Notes under the pieces: model-generated
Told to the model about the DNA's origin: nothing
Databases searched by the model: none
The model's input: only the letters and a program-made list of their open reading frames with translations
Shown: piece by piece, positions 1 to 12,100 of the stretch
Layout of the letters: each line of letters opens with the position of its first letter
How positions within the stretch are numbered: position 1 is the stretch's first letter
From: Tyto alba
Lineage: Eukaryota > Chordata > Aves > Strigiformes > Tytonidae
Direction: 5' to 3'
NCBI RefSeq assembly: GCF_018691265.1
Contig: NW_024881301.1
Location: 10,491,752-10,555,751, forward strand
DNA length: 64,000 nucleotides
Translations under genes and position numbers: made by a program

Positions 1-3000
1 AAATTCTCACTTAGCCTTTCTCATGACTGCAAAACCAGAAACCCTATTGTCACTCCAAAGCAAGAACATACAAGATGATGGAAGCACTTTTGCTGTTGCA
101 AAAGCCTTGTAAATTGCTACCATGCATATAAGGATAAAAAATTTGTCCATGCACTGCCAGTTTTGGAAAAGACTTACACTTTCTCAAAATGGTTCCTCAA
201 GCAATAATTTATTGAACTAGACCCCCCAAAAGACTGAAGTGACAATATACACATCAACTACGTTCCCCAAGTACAATTATTGTGACTATATTCAAAAGGA
301 CTTTGAAATGAGGCAGCAGAGATCTGAACACATAAAATGTATCTGATAAAAAACTGAGGACTAAAATATCCACCTTTGGAACTCAGTATTTTAAATCAAA
401 AATTGTATAGGAGTTGGAATATATGCCATACTATTTTGGAGGCCAAACCACAGTTCATTCTCCATCTGACTACCACCACAGTGAAATGTTATTCTAAAGA
501 AAATTTCTGATTAAATGTATTCAGTTCAACCATCTGTTTCTAGGAACTAATAACTAACTTCTAATTTTTAAAAAGTGACCATTCACATTTTATGTTTAAA
601 TAGGAATTTGTACACAGACAATGACATTCCCAGTGTGGCTTGTACAGCTACATGCGGATTCCAAAAGATCAGAAGTATTTGACCAATCTCATCCCAGTAC
701 CAAGAGGTTTGAGAACAAACTGACCCTAATTCCATTTAAATAACGCTAAACACATATTAAAAAAAAAAAAAAAATCTTAATTTGGAAACTTGAAGAGCTT
801 ACAAAATCAAGGCTACAACCCTCACAGTGCATATTAATGCATTATTCCTGTCTGTAGTTGATAGCTGAGTTTTAAAAAGCGTATAAGAGCGTCTTCTGTA
901 AAACCATCTCTGCATTGGGTTGGCAGTTTGATCAATATGTATTCCTTACTACATTATGTCACTTTAACCCAGAGAGAAATACCAGCCCTTTGGACACAGA
1001 ATTCGAGCACACTGCTGTCCTAATACTGTGATTAATGCTATGAGCTACACCCTGCCTAGCCTTCCTAATCTCTGGGCTTTCTAATTTATAGCAGAGATGG
1101 ATAGGCTATCAGTAGGGAATTATGAGGATTACTAGCTGTTTATCTCTCCTTTGCAGAGACACTTTGCTGCTTATGGAATTACCATAAACCCTCCAGCTAC
1201 AGTGCCACTTCTATACTTACCCAGAAGTCTAGCTACCTATTGGGCACAAAATGCTCTGATAGCCGAAGTACTAGAAAATGTTGGAGTTGATGGATGTATT
1301 TTTTTCTGTAAATGATTTGAACATACTGTCAAGACCTGTCATGTTGTTTCAGTGCTAATTTGTCTGCATGTTATCTTGCATTCCCTTGAAATCCAGTACT
1401 GTGATCTTGTCCACACTAATTAGAGTTCAGCATTAAGGCTTGGAGGTTGCCCTCAAGCATCACCACAGGTGAAACCATTAAACATGTATGCCAAGCCATT
1501 TCTACACTCACAGAAAGTTATGTAACCCATTTCAAAAGATTTCATCTTTATGGCCACCAGGAATGTTACTGACTTTCTTACTATCTGAAAATTAAAGGTT
1601 TTCTCAGTGCTTTTACAGAAAGTCATTATGCTATGGAGCACAAGTTTCATTCTGGGGTGAAATTAATCAAAGAGTTTGAGGGGAAACAGGAATGTTATTT
1701 GTTTTAGTTTCCTGAAGAAGAAAGAAAATGATCCTATAACAGTTATTATTCTACTGACTTTTAAAAATCTGAATCTGTACAGAACAATTTTGCTCATTTC
1801 AAAAGAAAGTTAAGAATGAGAACCATCAGTAAGATAAATGTTAGCTCTTGTACAGAATATTTTTAATAATTACAAGTGTCCTCCGATGATACTTTTTAAA
1901 TAGGGACTGCATTTATAGGCAGGGTATTTATAGTATTTATAGGGTATCTCTGGAACCACAATTTAATTAGGTGACCATTTGAGCACTAACTTTCAGCTAA
2001 TTTGTACATATTTCATACTGCTTAGATACAAATTTTAGCCTACCTTAAATATGTTCTTACTTGGCTCCTCATCATTTGCCATTGAGCTAAAACTTTTAGT
2101 ACTTAACCAGCCTGCTAAATAGGAGACATTATGAACAGTTAATTTTAAAGTTCTGAGTCTCTAATTACATGCATCAGAATAGGTGCATGCATATTTATAA
2201 ACATAATAAAACATGTACAACACAAAGATACTTCCACACTCAGTCACAACATGCTATCTTTGATTGTCATTGTACAATAATTTGTATTTGTCTGTGCTTA
2301 TTTTATATTGAAAGACTGTATGAAAAGAAAAGATTTTAAAACATAATAATTGCTTAAAATAATAACTATTTTATGCTCTACATTACCTTAATTCACTTGT
2401 TACTGTACCTACACATATCTTTTGAAATACTTGATTTTTTAAGACTTGAAAAAAAAAAACCCACCAAAATCAAACCACTTCATGCCTGAGTTCCTTTCAG
2501 AACATTATAAAATGTCTCAGCACATAAACACACGGGTGTAGTCATCCAGGTTCTTCCTTCAAAGTATCACATCTTGTAATAAGAAATGAAAATACAGTTA
2601 CCAAAGGGGAGAAACCCCATCTAGGAACCAGACAGTTCACCAGTTCAGTCTTAGCTCACATTTGTGCAACGCTGTCATGACAAATTTTGTAGTTTTATCT
2701 CATCATTTAACCTCTGGTCAGCTCCTCAGTGAGTATAAAGCAGCAGAGATTCATTCCTACTTTCTTGAGTTTTTAGTACTTAGCCACCTTCTGCAGCACA
2801 AGACCCCAATTGCCTACTAAGACCATCTAGGCTTGTCTTATCTAATTAATTCCCTAAAATCACAGTGGCTTTGAACACTGAAGATACTTTGAGATTTCCT
2901 TTTCTCTGAACCCCAAGTTTAGCCTCTGAGGGAAAGAAATTATTTTGCCTGAATAAAGTCATTTAGCTGAAGAGAAGGGTATCTACATCATATTTAACAA

Positions 3001-4800
3001 CATACAGAGACAAGAGATCATACTAATTACCCAGTCCAGTCTCACACCCTATGAAAGTGGGCTAACAAAAGTGGTACCATGAGTGAACCCCTATTTCATC
3101 AGGCCAGGTTAAGTCCATGCGTTAGTGTGCTGTCATATCCTATTAGCAAGATGAAATCACCTTATTTTCTTCTGTCCTGGATTTGTTTGCTTTTCTGGCA
3201 GGGCATGCTAAAAATATACCTGGTTGGTTGGATTTATCAAGGCAGATTTGGCTAGATAAAGGGAGGCAGAATTGGGAACCTTTCCAACTGGTTCTTGAAA
3301 TCTAATAGCACATTTACATAAGATGTGAGGCTTTTACTTTAAAAATAGATCATCTAAATAAGTATGTGTTAATGGATGAAACATGGGTAAGCCATGTTAT
3401 CAGTACAACTCACACATTTCTCAAGTGACCATCATCCTGGTCCCACTAAAACTGATGTCAGTTCTGATGTACCTATCCCAATACTTATTTCTCATATTCC
3501 CCTGATGACTGCTCAACACCAGGCTGTATTCCAGAGACATAACCTGTACTAGGTAAGGGAAAACAGCACTACTTCAACACTCAGAAAACAAGCCACAATT
3601 CCTTTGAGCACAAGGAGGATAGAAATTTGCTATTGATGGCTGCAGCAAAACATTCTCCAGCATCTCTAGCTTTGCTGCACTGGTGAGTATATGGGCAAGC
3701 ATGAAGACATTCACATCCTTTCCAGATCACCTCTCTGCTGTGAATATGTGATCACTGCACACTGAATGCTTGTGTGCAAGAACTTAATGGGTGGATAGTG
3801 AGGAGACAAGTGTAAAGCTAGCTACTCAATCTTTTTATGTCCACATTATTTGTTTGGTTTTGCTTTTATTAGCTTTCCTGTATATATTCTTTCAATTGCA
3901 AATTGTGGGGGTTTCTTACCTCTTCTTAAACTAAAAAGTATGTCAAATCACACAGACATTTAAGAAGTATGGCTTCTAAAAATATAATATGGATACTAAA
4001 TCTTATTCCAATGAAACAACCTACAGAGTATATTTCATTTTAGAGAAAATATTAGGTATGTTTTCCATCACTGCGCCAGGAGACAGGATGAATTTTACCC
4101 CAGTAGTATTCACTTATTTAATTCACATGTGGAATAGTAACACAGATGAAGTGTTTACTACAGTTGGGTGTGTCAGTATTCTTTGCATTTTATGTATCTT
4201 CCTTTTCATCTGTGAAAAATTGGCAGCATAAGTTCTTGCTAGGGTTTGTCTGTAGGGAGTAAATTCTAGTTACAGACAGACAAATGATCAGGAGGAGGCA
4301 TATGAACTACCTAATTGATTTCTGCATATCATTTATGTATTTAGGACATGAGAGTGAAGCTCTCCTAATGGACAGTCCTGCTACCAACCTGTGTATCAGT
4401 CAATACAAAATTTTTCTGTTTTGTTGCTTTATGGAATTCTTCCAAGCAAAATGAAGAGAGATGAACTCACACTCCTGATCAGGCAGAACAGTTTCTGCTT
4501 GCATGTACAACACAACTATACAGTCTCTGACAGTGTTAAGAAGGCTTATGCAGTTTAAAGGGATGTAGCATACTGCTAACGTACAACAGTGGAACTACCT
4601 TTAAATCAGAATAGTTTAAAACCTACTGTAAATAAGAAGACGGTCTGTGACGTTTTTAAAAAGGTAATTTATTTACCTTAGAAAGTGCTAGAAATTACTT
4701 ATTTTGCTGCCTTAGAGAATTAAAGAATTTTAGAAAATATTTGATTTTTACATGTTTCTATCTAATAATTCCTACTGTTATTACTATTGCTACAACTTAT
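1..4800. other. AT-rich non-coding DNA, nothing identified
   Basis: I see no coding exon, RNA gene or recognisable transposon here. Open frames are at most about 80 codons and show no domain, and their composition matches the AT-rich background. Short A tracts occur, for example near 760-774 and 2,449-2,459. The stretch could be intronic or intergenic. Ancient repeats too decayed to recognise by eye may be present. Confidence 0.6.
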
Positions 4801-4902
4801 TACTACAAGTAGATAACTTCAAGTTCTTTACTACAAGTAGATAACTTCAAGATACTACAAGTAGATAACTTCAAGATACTACAAGTAGATAACTTCAAGT
4901 TC
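4801..4902. repeat. Minisatellite, about four copies of a 24-bp unit
   Basis: Four copies of a unit reading ACTACAAGTAGATAACTTCA start at 4802, 4830, 4854 and 4878, so the spacings are 28, 24 and 24 bp. The first spacing is longer because 4 extra bases (TTCT-type) follow copy 1. Each unit carries two small palindromic cores, CTAC-AA-GTAG and AACTT-C-AAGTT, so both strands can form short hairpins. The copies are nearly identical, which points to recent tandem duplication. Confidence 0.93.
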
Positions 4903-7900
4903 ATTCTCTTCAAGTTTTCTGTTAGCAATTAAAAGCCATTATTCTGTCTTCACTGTAATCAAGTAGTCATTGCAAAGTAATTCCCCCTATACTTTCAAAA
5001 CCCTATAAAAGTAAAACAAGTATCCTTGAAAAAGAAAAATTAAGAACTAGGTGTGACTGGGTAACAAAGTAGGGACCCTGTCCTGGCAGGAATACAAGCA
5101 CCTATGGTTCTCTAATATATTTACAAGCTCCATTCCATTATGAAAAATGACTGCCGTTACTAATTTTTTCTCATTATTTGCACAAGATTGGAAATGAGGC
5201 GCTGTCAATATGAAAGGAATTCAAAGAGACACCTTCCTATTATCCTGCTAGCCTACGTCACTCCACTGTCCATTTTATTTATTACTTTACTGAGCTGGGC
5301 TTCCCAAAACAAGAAAGCTGATAGAATTACCACCAAGCAGTTGCCAAAATGATGATGAATACTATTACATACTAGTGATTCTCATAAAACAGAGATATAA
5401 AACAGATTTTCTTTGAAATGAGCTGCCAAAATCCCTCCTTGGCTCACATGCTAACTACTGTTTGAAGAATATCACCTGGCTCTGAAGATAAAGTTCATGC
5501 ATTGATCCTTCCCAGCTGAGGCCACCATGTAGCTGTTCTTACTTTTGGATTACCGACAAATGTTGGCAGTCATGATGTCTTTCTAGAAATATCTGCACTC
5601 TACTAAAACACACTCAGCCACATCTTATTAATGACTGACTTCCTTCAACTCCTTTTCCTTCCCTCCCCCAACACCCACAGTAACTCCTCCTCCCCATGCA
5701 TCCTCCCCTAACTCCTTTAGTTAGAAGTTTATAGACAAAACAGAAAACAGTCAAAGTAAAGTTTTATACTTAAAATGAAAGATACACTGCTGTACTAGTA
5801 TAGAGTATCACAGATACATGATAAGAAGAAGGGAAGTTACATTTCCTCCTCACAGACTTTCAGACCTTACAGATGAAAGTCAAAGAATGAAAATGTAAAT
5901 CTGAAAGACAATTCTGTCTAGCAAAGAGTGACATGGTGATTAAGGAAGAAAATATTGTAAAAAATCAGCTGTTGCTTGCTGGAAGATATTCAGGACAGTC
6001 AGGTTAAATGAGGTATAAACTGTAATCAAAATCACAACCATCAAGCTGGAAAGGCTGGCAAAGAAAGTGAAGGCAGGAGTGCTCTTCTGGGGTGAGAATA
6101 ATGCACACTGAATACAGCAGCAGTGAGAAGACTAAAACCTATCTAATGCAGATTATATAATGTTCTATAGTCAATCATAAAAGAGAGCTCTCTAAAAGTT
6201 GGAAGCATTATTGTTCAGGGGCACGCTCAGCTGATGCAGAAGAGCAAGACCTTTGTTCCTCAGAGGAGTTGCTTTGTGGAATCTGAAGTGGTACCTGCTC
6301 CTGGTGCCATTTGGAAAGTGAGATTTGACAAGAAATGGAAAAGGCACCTGCAAGAATAAGTCTAGAAAGCTTTTATTTGAGCTCTCAGCTATGCTTGATA
6401 CCAAGGTAATAAAGGTGGAAAAGGTAAACAAATACATTCGCCCAAGCTGCTATGCAGCTTTATCCTCCTGTAAAATCAAGATTTTTTGTGCCATAACAGT
6501 GATTCATTTACAGTAGATTTTTTTTTTCAGAATTACTTTTCAATGAAAAAAATAATCAGTGGACTAGGGTCAGAATGATAAATTATCAGATTTTTACTTG
6601 TGATACTGGCAGTCAAGTATGAATAGCACCTAGCAAGAACATCAGCTACTGATAAAGCTTATGTGGACTTTACACTCAGCACTTAGAAACCATCCACCAT
6701 GAAATCAACTTTCTTTTGTTAAGGCCAGAGAATTCATAAAATAAGAGAAATGACTGTCAAAGTTATTTCTTTTTCTTTGTGAAAACCTGCTCAAATTTTA
6801 TTCTTTTACGTATACAAATTACCCTAAAAAAAGGCATCCTATATTTTTATTTCATCTTCCCATAAGACCCGATTAAAAGCAATAGTAAAGCAATAGTATA
6901 AAGTATGCAAATGACACATTGTAAGAAGATGCATGTAGCATGGGGACACATTGTGGGGTTCTGTGATATTCATGTTTCTTCATAACTTCATTTATCCATT
7001 AGCAGATAATAGGAACTGTTAATACTCAGGAGACATTTGCTTAGGAAGCTACAGTGGCCTAGGTTGTTCTAGTTCATTAATGGAGAAAGTATTCTACAAC
7101 TCCTCCTCCTACACAACAGCCTACAGACAAGTGCCTTCTTGGGACCACTAAGGCTGCTCTGTGCCGCTCTAGTAGGAAAACCCCCTTGAATTCAATTATC
7201 CAATAATTAGGAATTACTCTGGCCAGGGGAAAAAAAAAAACAACATAAAATAGGGAAAATGAAATGGCCCTTGTTCTCCTCTCTCCTGTGCTTCTGGGGC
7301 TAGAGAATCACTTCTGGGAACTTGTACATTGTACCAAATGACCATATCCCCACAAGCAGAACGCAGAGAAGCCCTTGTGCTCCTCTAAGGTGTCGCAAGG
7401 GATTTGACTGATGTTTGGCAACTCAGAGTCACAAAATCACTAAACTGGCTCATATTTGTCATTATGATGTCCACTCAAAACTTAATGGTTAAAAAAAAGG
7501 CTGATCTGGAAGATTCTTTGTATATATTATTTAAGTTCCATAAAGCCTCACATCTTCCACCTGTCAGAAAGATGTCCATGAATCATCATGAAGATTTCAA
7601 TAGCAGAGAAACATAGTTTTACACAAGCATTAAGGCAGGTGTTGTGTACCTTTGATAAGTATTTTTGGGGAAAGAAAGATGGATTTTTTTGATCCTAAAG
7701 ACTTTCTATTTCTCCAAATTCCCCTATAGTTTACATGGGAAGATTTTACCATATGTTTAATTTAGACAAAGCTTATTTAGAAACTGCCAGCTTTACAGGC
7801 AATTTGGCAGAACTGTAAACTAAAAAAATTCTTACAATTTGGGGCTTTAAACTGCTCTTCTACAGACTCGGTTATATAAGAAATATGAAATTATTTCTGG

Positions 7901-8525
7901 CCAATGTAGACAATGACTTCAATGCAGCAGTCATCTTCTCTTTAATGACAAATTGCCCAGATTTCCCGTTTCATATGGCTATTTTGCACCCTGTTATTCC
8001 TGCAGGACAAAGGAAATCAGTCATCACTGAAGCCTATCACTGTTTACTGTTAAAAACAGGCTGAGTGTATGGTATGCATCTGCATAAACTCAGAGAAAGA
8101 CCATAATTTTGTGAAACAGGATAAGTAAGAACTTCCTGTAATAACCCATAGGATTGATTTATGCTGTCATGACCAGTCTGGGAATTTTATACTTTTTACA
8201 TTTTTCTTTAGGTGCTTTTTCTTCTGTGAGATTAATTTGTTTAGCATTGCTAATTTCTAGTGAATATTATATTAAAATATGCTCAGAGCTAGGAAAATGT
8301 GTAGAAATAATCTGAGATTAACTTCAGTAGAAGCTCAAATGCAATTCAGTTTTCTAGAACTGCAATCTGACAGATCAGCAAGGCACCCTAATGAATAGAG
8401 GAAGAGTTACAAGTATGCATGTTATCAAGAAAGATCTGAGGTGTCCTAATCATAATTAATATTCATTCTAAAACTCAGTTTCAGACTCTCAAGATGGAAT
8501 TCTAGTGGCATCCAGGAATAAATAG
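4903..8525. other. AT-rich non-coding DNA, nothing identified
   Basis: No gene or clear repeat is recognisable. The overlapping opposite-strand frames near 6,192-6,516 (81 and 63 codons) have no domain, signal or related frame nearby. I treat them as chance frames. Confidence 0.55.
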
Positions 8526-8530
8526 AAGAT
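8526..8530. repeat. Target-site duplication, left copy (AAGAT)
   Basis: The 5 bases AAGAT directly precede the TG boundary of the LTR at 8531. They recur exactly at 9143-9147 after its CA boundary. A perfect 5-bp duplication is the footprint of integrase and fixes both LTR ends. Confidence 0.9.
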
Positions 8531-9142
8531 TGTTGTGGTTTGAGCATGGTCAGCAACCAACCACCGCAGCTGGTCACCCTCCCTTGCCCCTCCCCACCTG
8601 GGAATGGGGGAGGGAATTAGAGGGGTGAAGGGAGACTCGCAGGCTGTGATAGGAACAGTTTAATAATGGCAATAAAACGAGAACAATGATAATGTTAGGA
8701 AAAAAAAAAAAAAAAGAAATATATAAACAGGCAATGCACAACGTAGTTGCTCACCACTCACTGACCAATACCCAGCCCGTTCCCGGCCAGCGACCCCGAG
8801 ATACCAAGATCCCACAGTCGCAATCCCAGAAGCGAGAGAGAGAGAGAGCCCCTTCCCAACCACCCCTCCTCTATACAGTGAGCACGACGTTCCATGATAT
8901 GGAATGTTTCATTGACCAGTTTGGGCCAGGTGCTCTGGCCGTGCTCCCTCCCTGCTCCCTGTGCCCTTGCGCACGGGCAGGACATGGGGAGTCGGAGAGT
9001 CCTTGAAGTCTCGGTAGCAGCTGAAAACATCAGTGTGCTATCAGCATTCTTCTCATACCAAACCCAAAGCTAAATCCAAAACACAGCACTCTTCTAGTCC
9101 CTGAAAAGGAACATTAACTGTACTTCAGCCCAAACCAGGACA
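8531..9142 (-). mobile_element. Solo ERV LTR (612 bp, ERVL-like), minus strand
   Basis: This is a complete LTR with TG...CA ends and perfect 5-bp flanking duplications (AAGAT at 8526-8530 and 9143-9147). It reads on the minus strand, with U3 starting at 9142. An ATTAAA polyadenylation signal lies at 8659-8664 on the minus strand, followed by a U5-like end rich in short C/G runs. A 16-nt A run (8700-8715) and a GA dinucleotide run (about 8833-8848) sit inside it. No gag, pol or env sequence is attached on either side, so it is a solo LTR left by recombination between two LTRs. The 5-bp duplication and the U5 type match avian class III (ERVL-type) LTRs as I know them, but the family name was not checked. 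Its U3 resembles that of the LTR at 57,555. Confidence 0.9.
8659..8664 (-). promoter_or_regulatory. LTR polyadenylation signal ATTAAA
   Basis: The plus strand reads TTTAAT, which is ATTAAA in LTR orientation, the commonest variant of AATAAA. It lies about 130 bp before the 3' end of the LTR, as expected for an R/U5 arrangement. Function is inferred only. Confidence 0.5.
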
Positions 9143-9147
9143 AAGAT
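9143..9147. repeat. Target-site duplication, right copy (AAGAT)
   Basis: Exact repeat of 8526-8530, directly after the CA boundary of the LTR at 9142. Confidence 0.9.
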
Positions 9148-12100
9148 GACTCCTGAAAATACAGAGGTAGAATTGGTAGTCTAGATTTAAATTTTGCATA
9201 CATTCTCTGTATCTCTTTATTTATTCTCACTGCTTTTTTACAGCATTACCTGCTCAAAGTTAACGCTACAGGCAGTGAAGTGGGCCACAATGGCCACACT
9301 CATTACACAGTCCCTATTTTCTTGGGAATGCCAGGTTGCAGCTGAAACATTCAACACTGCTTGGGTGAGTGAGACTACTGAAAAGGAAATCAGCGTCAAA
9401 ACAAAACTGCAAATTTTGGTACACTAAATCTAGCGACCTCACTTGTGGTTAATCCAGACATGAATTAAGCCACAGAACTGTCAGAAACAGTTTAAAAGGT
9501 TTTGTCCAGTAAGAATATGTTATAGATTTCAGGCGATGTTGTGTTAAAAACAGAGCTAACAACAAAGATGAAACAAAAAATGTCCTACTTCTTTTAGCAG
9601 AATATAGAAAACAGTAGAATAATGTAAATGCAATAGTAAATGTTTACTGTGCAATTAATTTCACAGCTGAAATAAATTTCTCACTGGCTATCAGGAAAAT
9701 CATATTGCAAACACTTACTAAAAGTACACTAATTTTCATTTTTTTGTTTCTTTTCATATCCGCAGAAGAACTTACAGCTGCCAACCTGAGGACAAGCAGA
9801 TAAGCCTCATGTGATCAGAAAGAACTTAAAATCCTTTGGGGCTTAACTTTATCATACATTAACACCAAAATAAGCATATTTCATGTTCATGTTTTGATCC
9901 ACGAGTCCAGATCTTCATCATCCTCATCTGTCCAGATTAATACTGCCTCTCTTTTTTACTTAACTGTAATCACACTCAGAATTGCACAGCTACAACTAAA
10001 ACAATAAAAATTTCTAATATAAATCACTGTACCACAAATGATGTGGTTGGATGAAAAGATGTAAGTTACAATACAAAAGAAAATGCTTGTTTCTGATATT
10101 TAACCTTTAAACATAAAGGTGATTGAAGAAAAGTCAATAATTAAAGAATTTCTTAGACTATATATTATTTTACTCCAGTTAAGATTTTTTTTTCCTTTTC
10201 CACAATGTTAATATTATTAAAAAATCCAAATAAACTCTGAAGTAATGAAAAAATCCATTAGTCACTTGAGTTTTCTTTTTTTTTTTTTTTTAAAAAAAAG
10301 GGAAAACCACAGTTAATCAAAAGTAATTTACAATGTGTAGATTTAAACACATTATACTTCAAATTTATTTAAACATGTGCTAATAGGGCAGTAAAAGTGC
10401 TTTTGTTGAAACCAGACCCTAAGCAATACTACTGCAGAATCCAGTGGTGCAGAAAATCACTTAGTTTAAATTATTAAAATTAAGGAATTTATATGTCACA
10501 TAATAATTCCTTGGAAATTATACATGTGCACTATACTTTATGCATTTTGTGTTTAACTAATGTTTTCATGAACTAGCAGAAAGTGTGATTCATAAAATAC
10601 TGTTTTCAACTGCCTCACAGACACCAATAACAAAGGATTCAGCCTTAACTTTGCATAGTTCAAGGCATCCACACTATATTAGTTCATGGCCAAAATACTA
10701 TCCGCTGATGTGAAAAGATAATAGACACTTTTGATGTTCATATTTTTTCTGAAGTGTAAAATATCTAGTCATCAGAAAAAGTGAAGATTATTTTCTATCA
10801 TCATGCAATACATAGAGGATGGAGTTATTTATAAGGATTAAAATTCATATTCTTATATGGCACAAAGAACGTCTTTTTTTCCTCACATGATTTTCACAAT
10901 TCTATTGCATTCCAGGTAACCGTCCTCTTTCCTCCCCAGAAATCCCCTTCCACCTCACTGTTGCAAAGCCACGTAGAGATGCTGAAAACCAGGAGAAGCA
11001 AAAAATCCTAAGAATGAGCAAATGATCAGCAACTCTACTTGATACCAAAAGCTTGCTCAGATAAAAAGTTAAGGGATAAACCAGTCACAGTTTATGGTGC
11101 CACAGAATGATAGAAATTTAGTAATAGGAGTCATTAGCAGCCAAGATCAGACAAATTCAGCTTTCAAATAAAAGGAAGAAGTTTTTAATAGTAGGGACAA
11201 TTTATCATGTACTGTCCACAGTTGCTCCATTTATGAATATGTTAAAAATCCATGATGTAAACTTTTTAAGACAACATACTCATCTAAAATCAGGATCTCA
11301 GCTACTGTAAAGTACCCAGGTCAGCCTCCTAATAATACTCAGTTTTTTAACTGTAAGCTGTCCAAATATTTTTAAACTTATTTCAAATTATAAGAATTTT
11401 ATTAAGTTATATTACAGTATCAGATTTTTTAATACTATAATGCAACTGTAAATGGACTGCAAATTGTTCACAGCTCTGAGTCATCTTCATTTCTGAAATA
11501 AAAGTAATGCTTCATAAACCACATAAAACTACTGCACTCAGTTAAGTAAATGCTAGAGATAGACTTAAAGATAAAACAAAGGTTTGACAACAAAACATAG
11601 GTACTTATTGAATGGAGAATAGAACTGCTCAGAATGTTTCAATGACTTGGTATTTTTTGGTCAAAAGATGTTTAAATAGAAAATAATTTTTCTTTGAGTG
11701 ACATATTCTGGGTGGAAGTATGAATTTCAATGTTTTTCAAAGACAAGAGGCAAATCTGATTTCCTTTCAGCCTACCTGTCCACAAGAGTTCCTGTGTGAT
11801 TGCTGGAAATGAAACTACCAAATTCTAGTTTGCCTTCCAGCCTTCAAGTTTTTTGTACACCAATGTTTTTAGTATGGCTAGGCAAGCCTTTCTCCCAGAA
11901 ACCTTCAGTGTCTTTCAAAAAAGTCGGAGCTCTATTCCCAAAGTACACTCAAGGTTCAAATTCATTTTGCTGCCTATGAAGAGTGATTACACAATTAAAG
12001 CAGCTCTGATGACACTCATATGTTAAACAAGGTAAAGCTTCCACCAGAGGTCAGGCTCGGAAGAGAGGCTGTTTGGAATAAATGAATAAAAAGGGAGAAG

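Noticed and set aside
8531..9142. Remaining ERV coding genes next to the LTRs
   Set aside because: I looked for protease, reverse-transcriptase or envelope-like frames beside each LTR and found none; the matching duplications directly at the LTR ends show they are solo LTRs.
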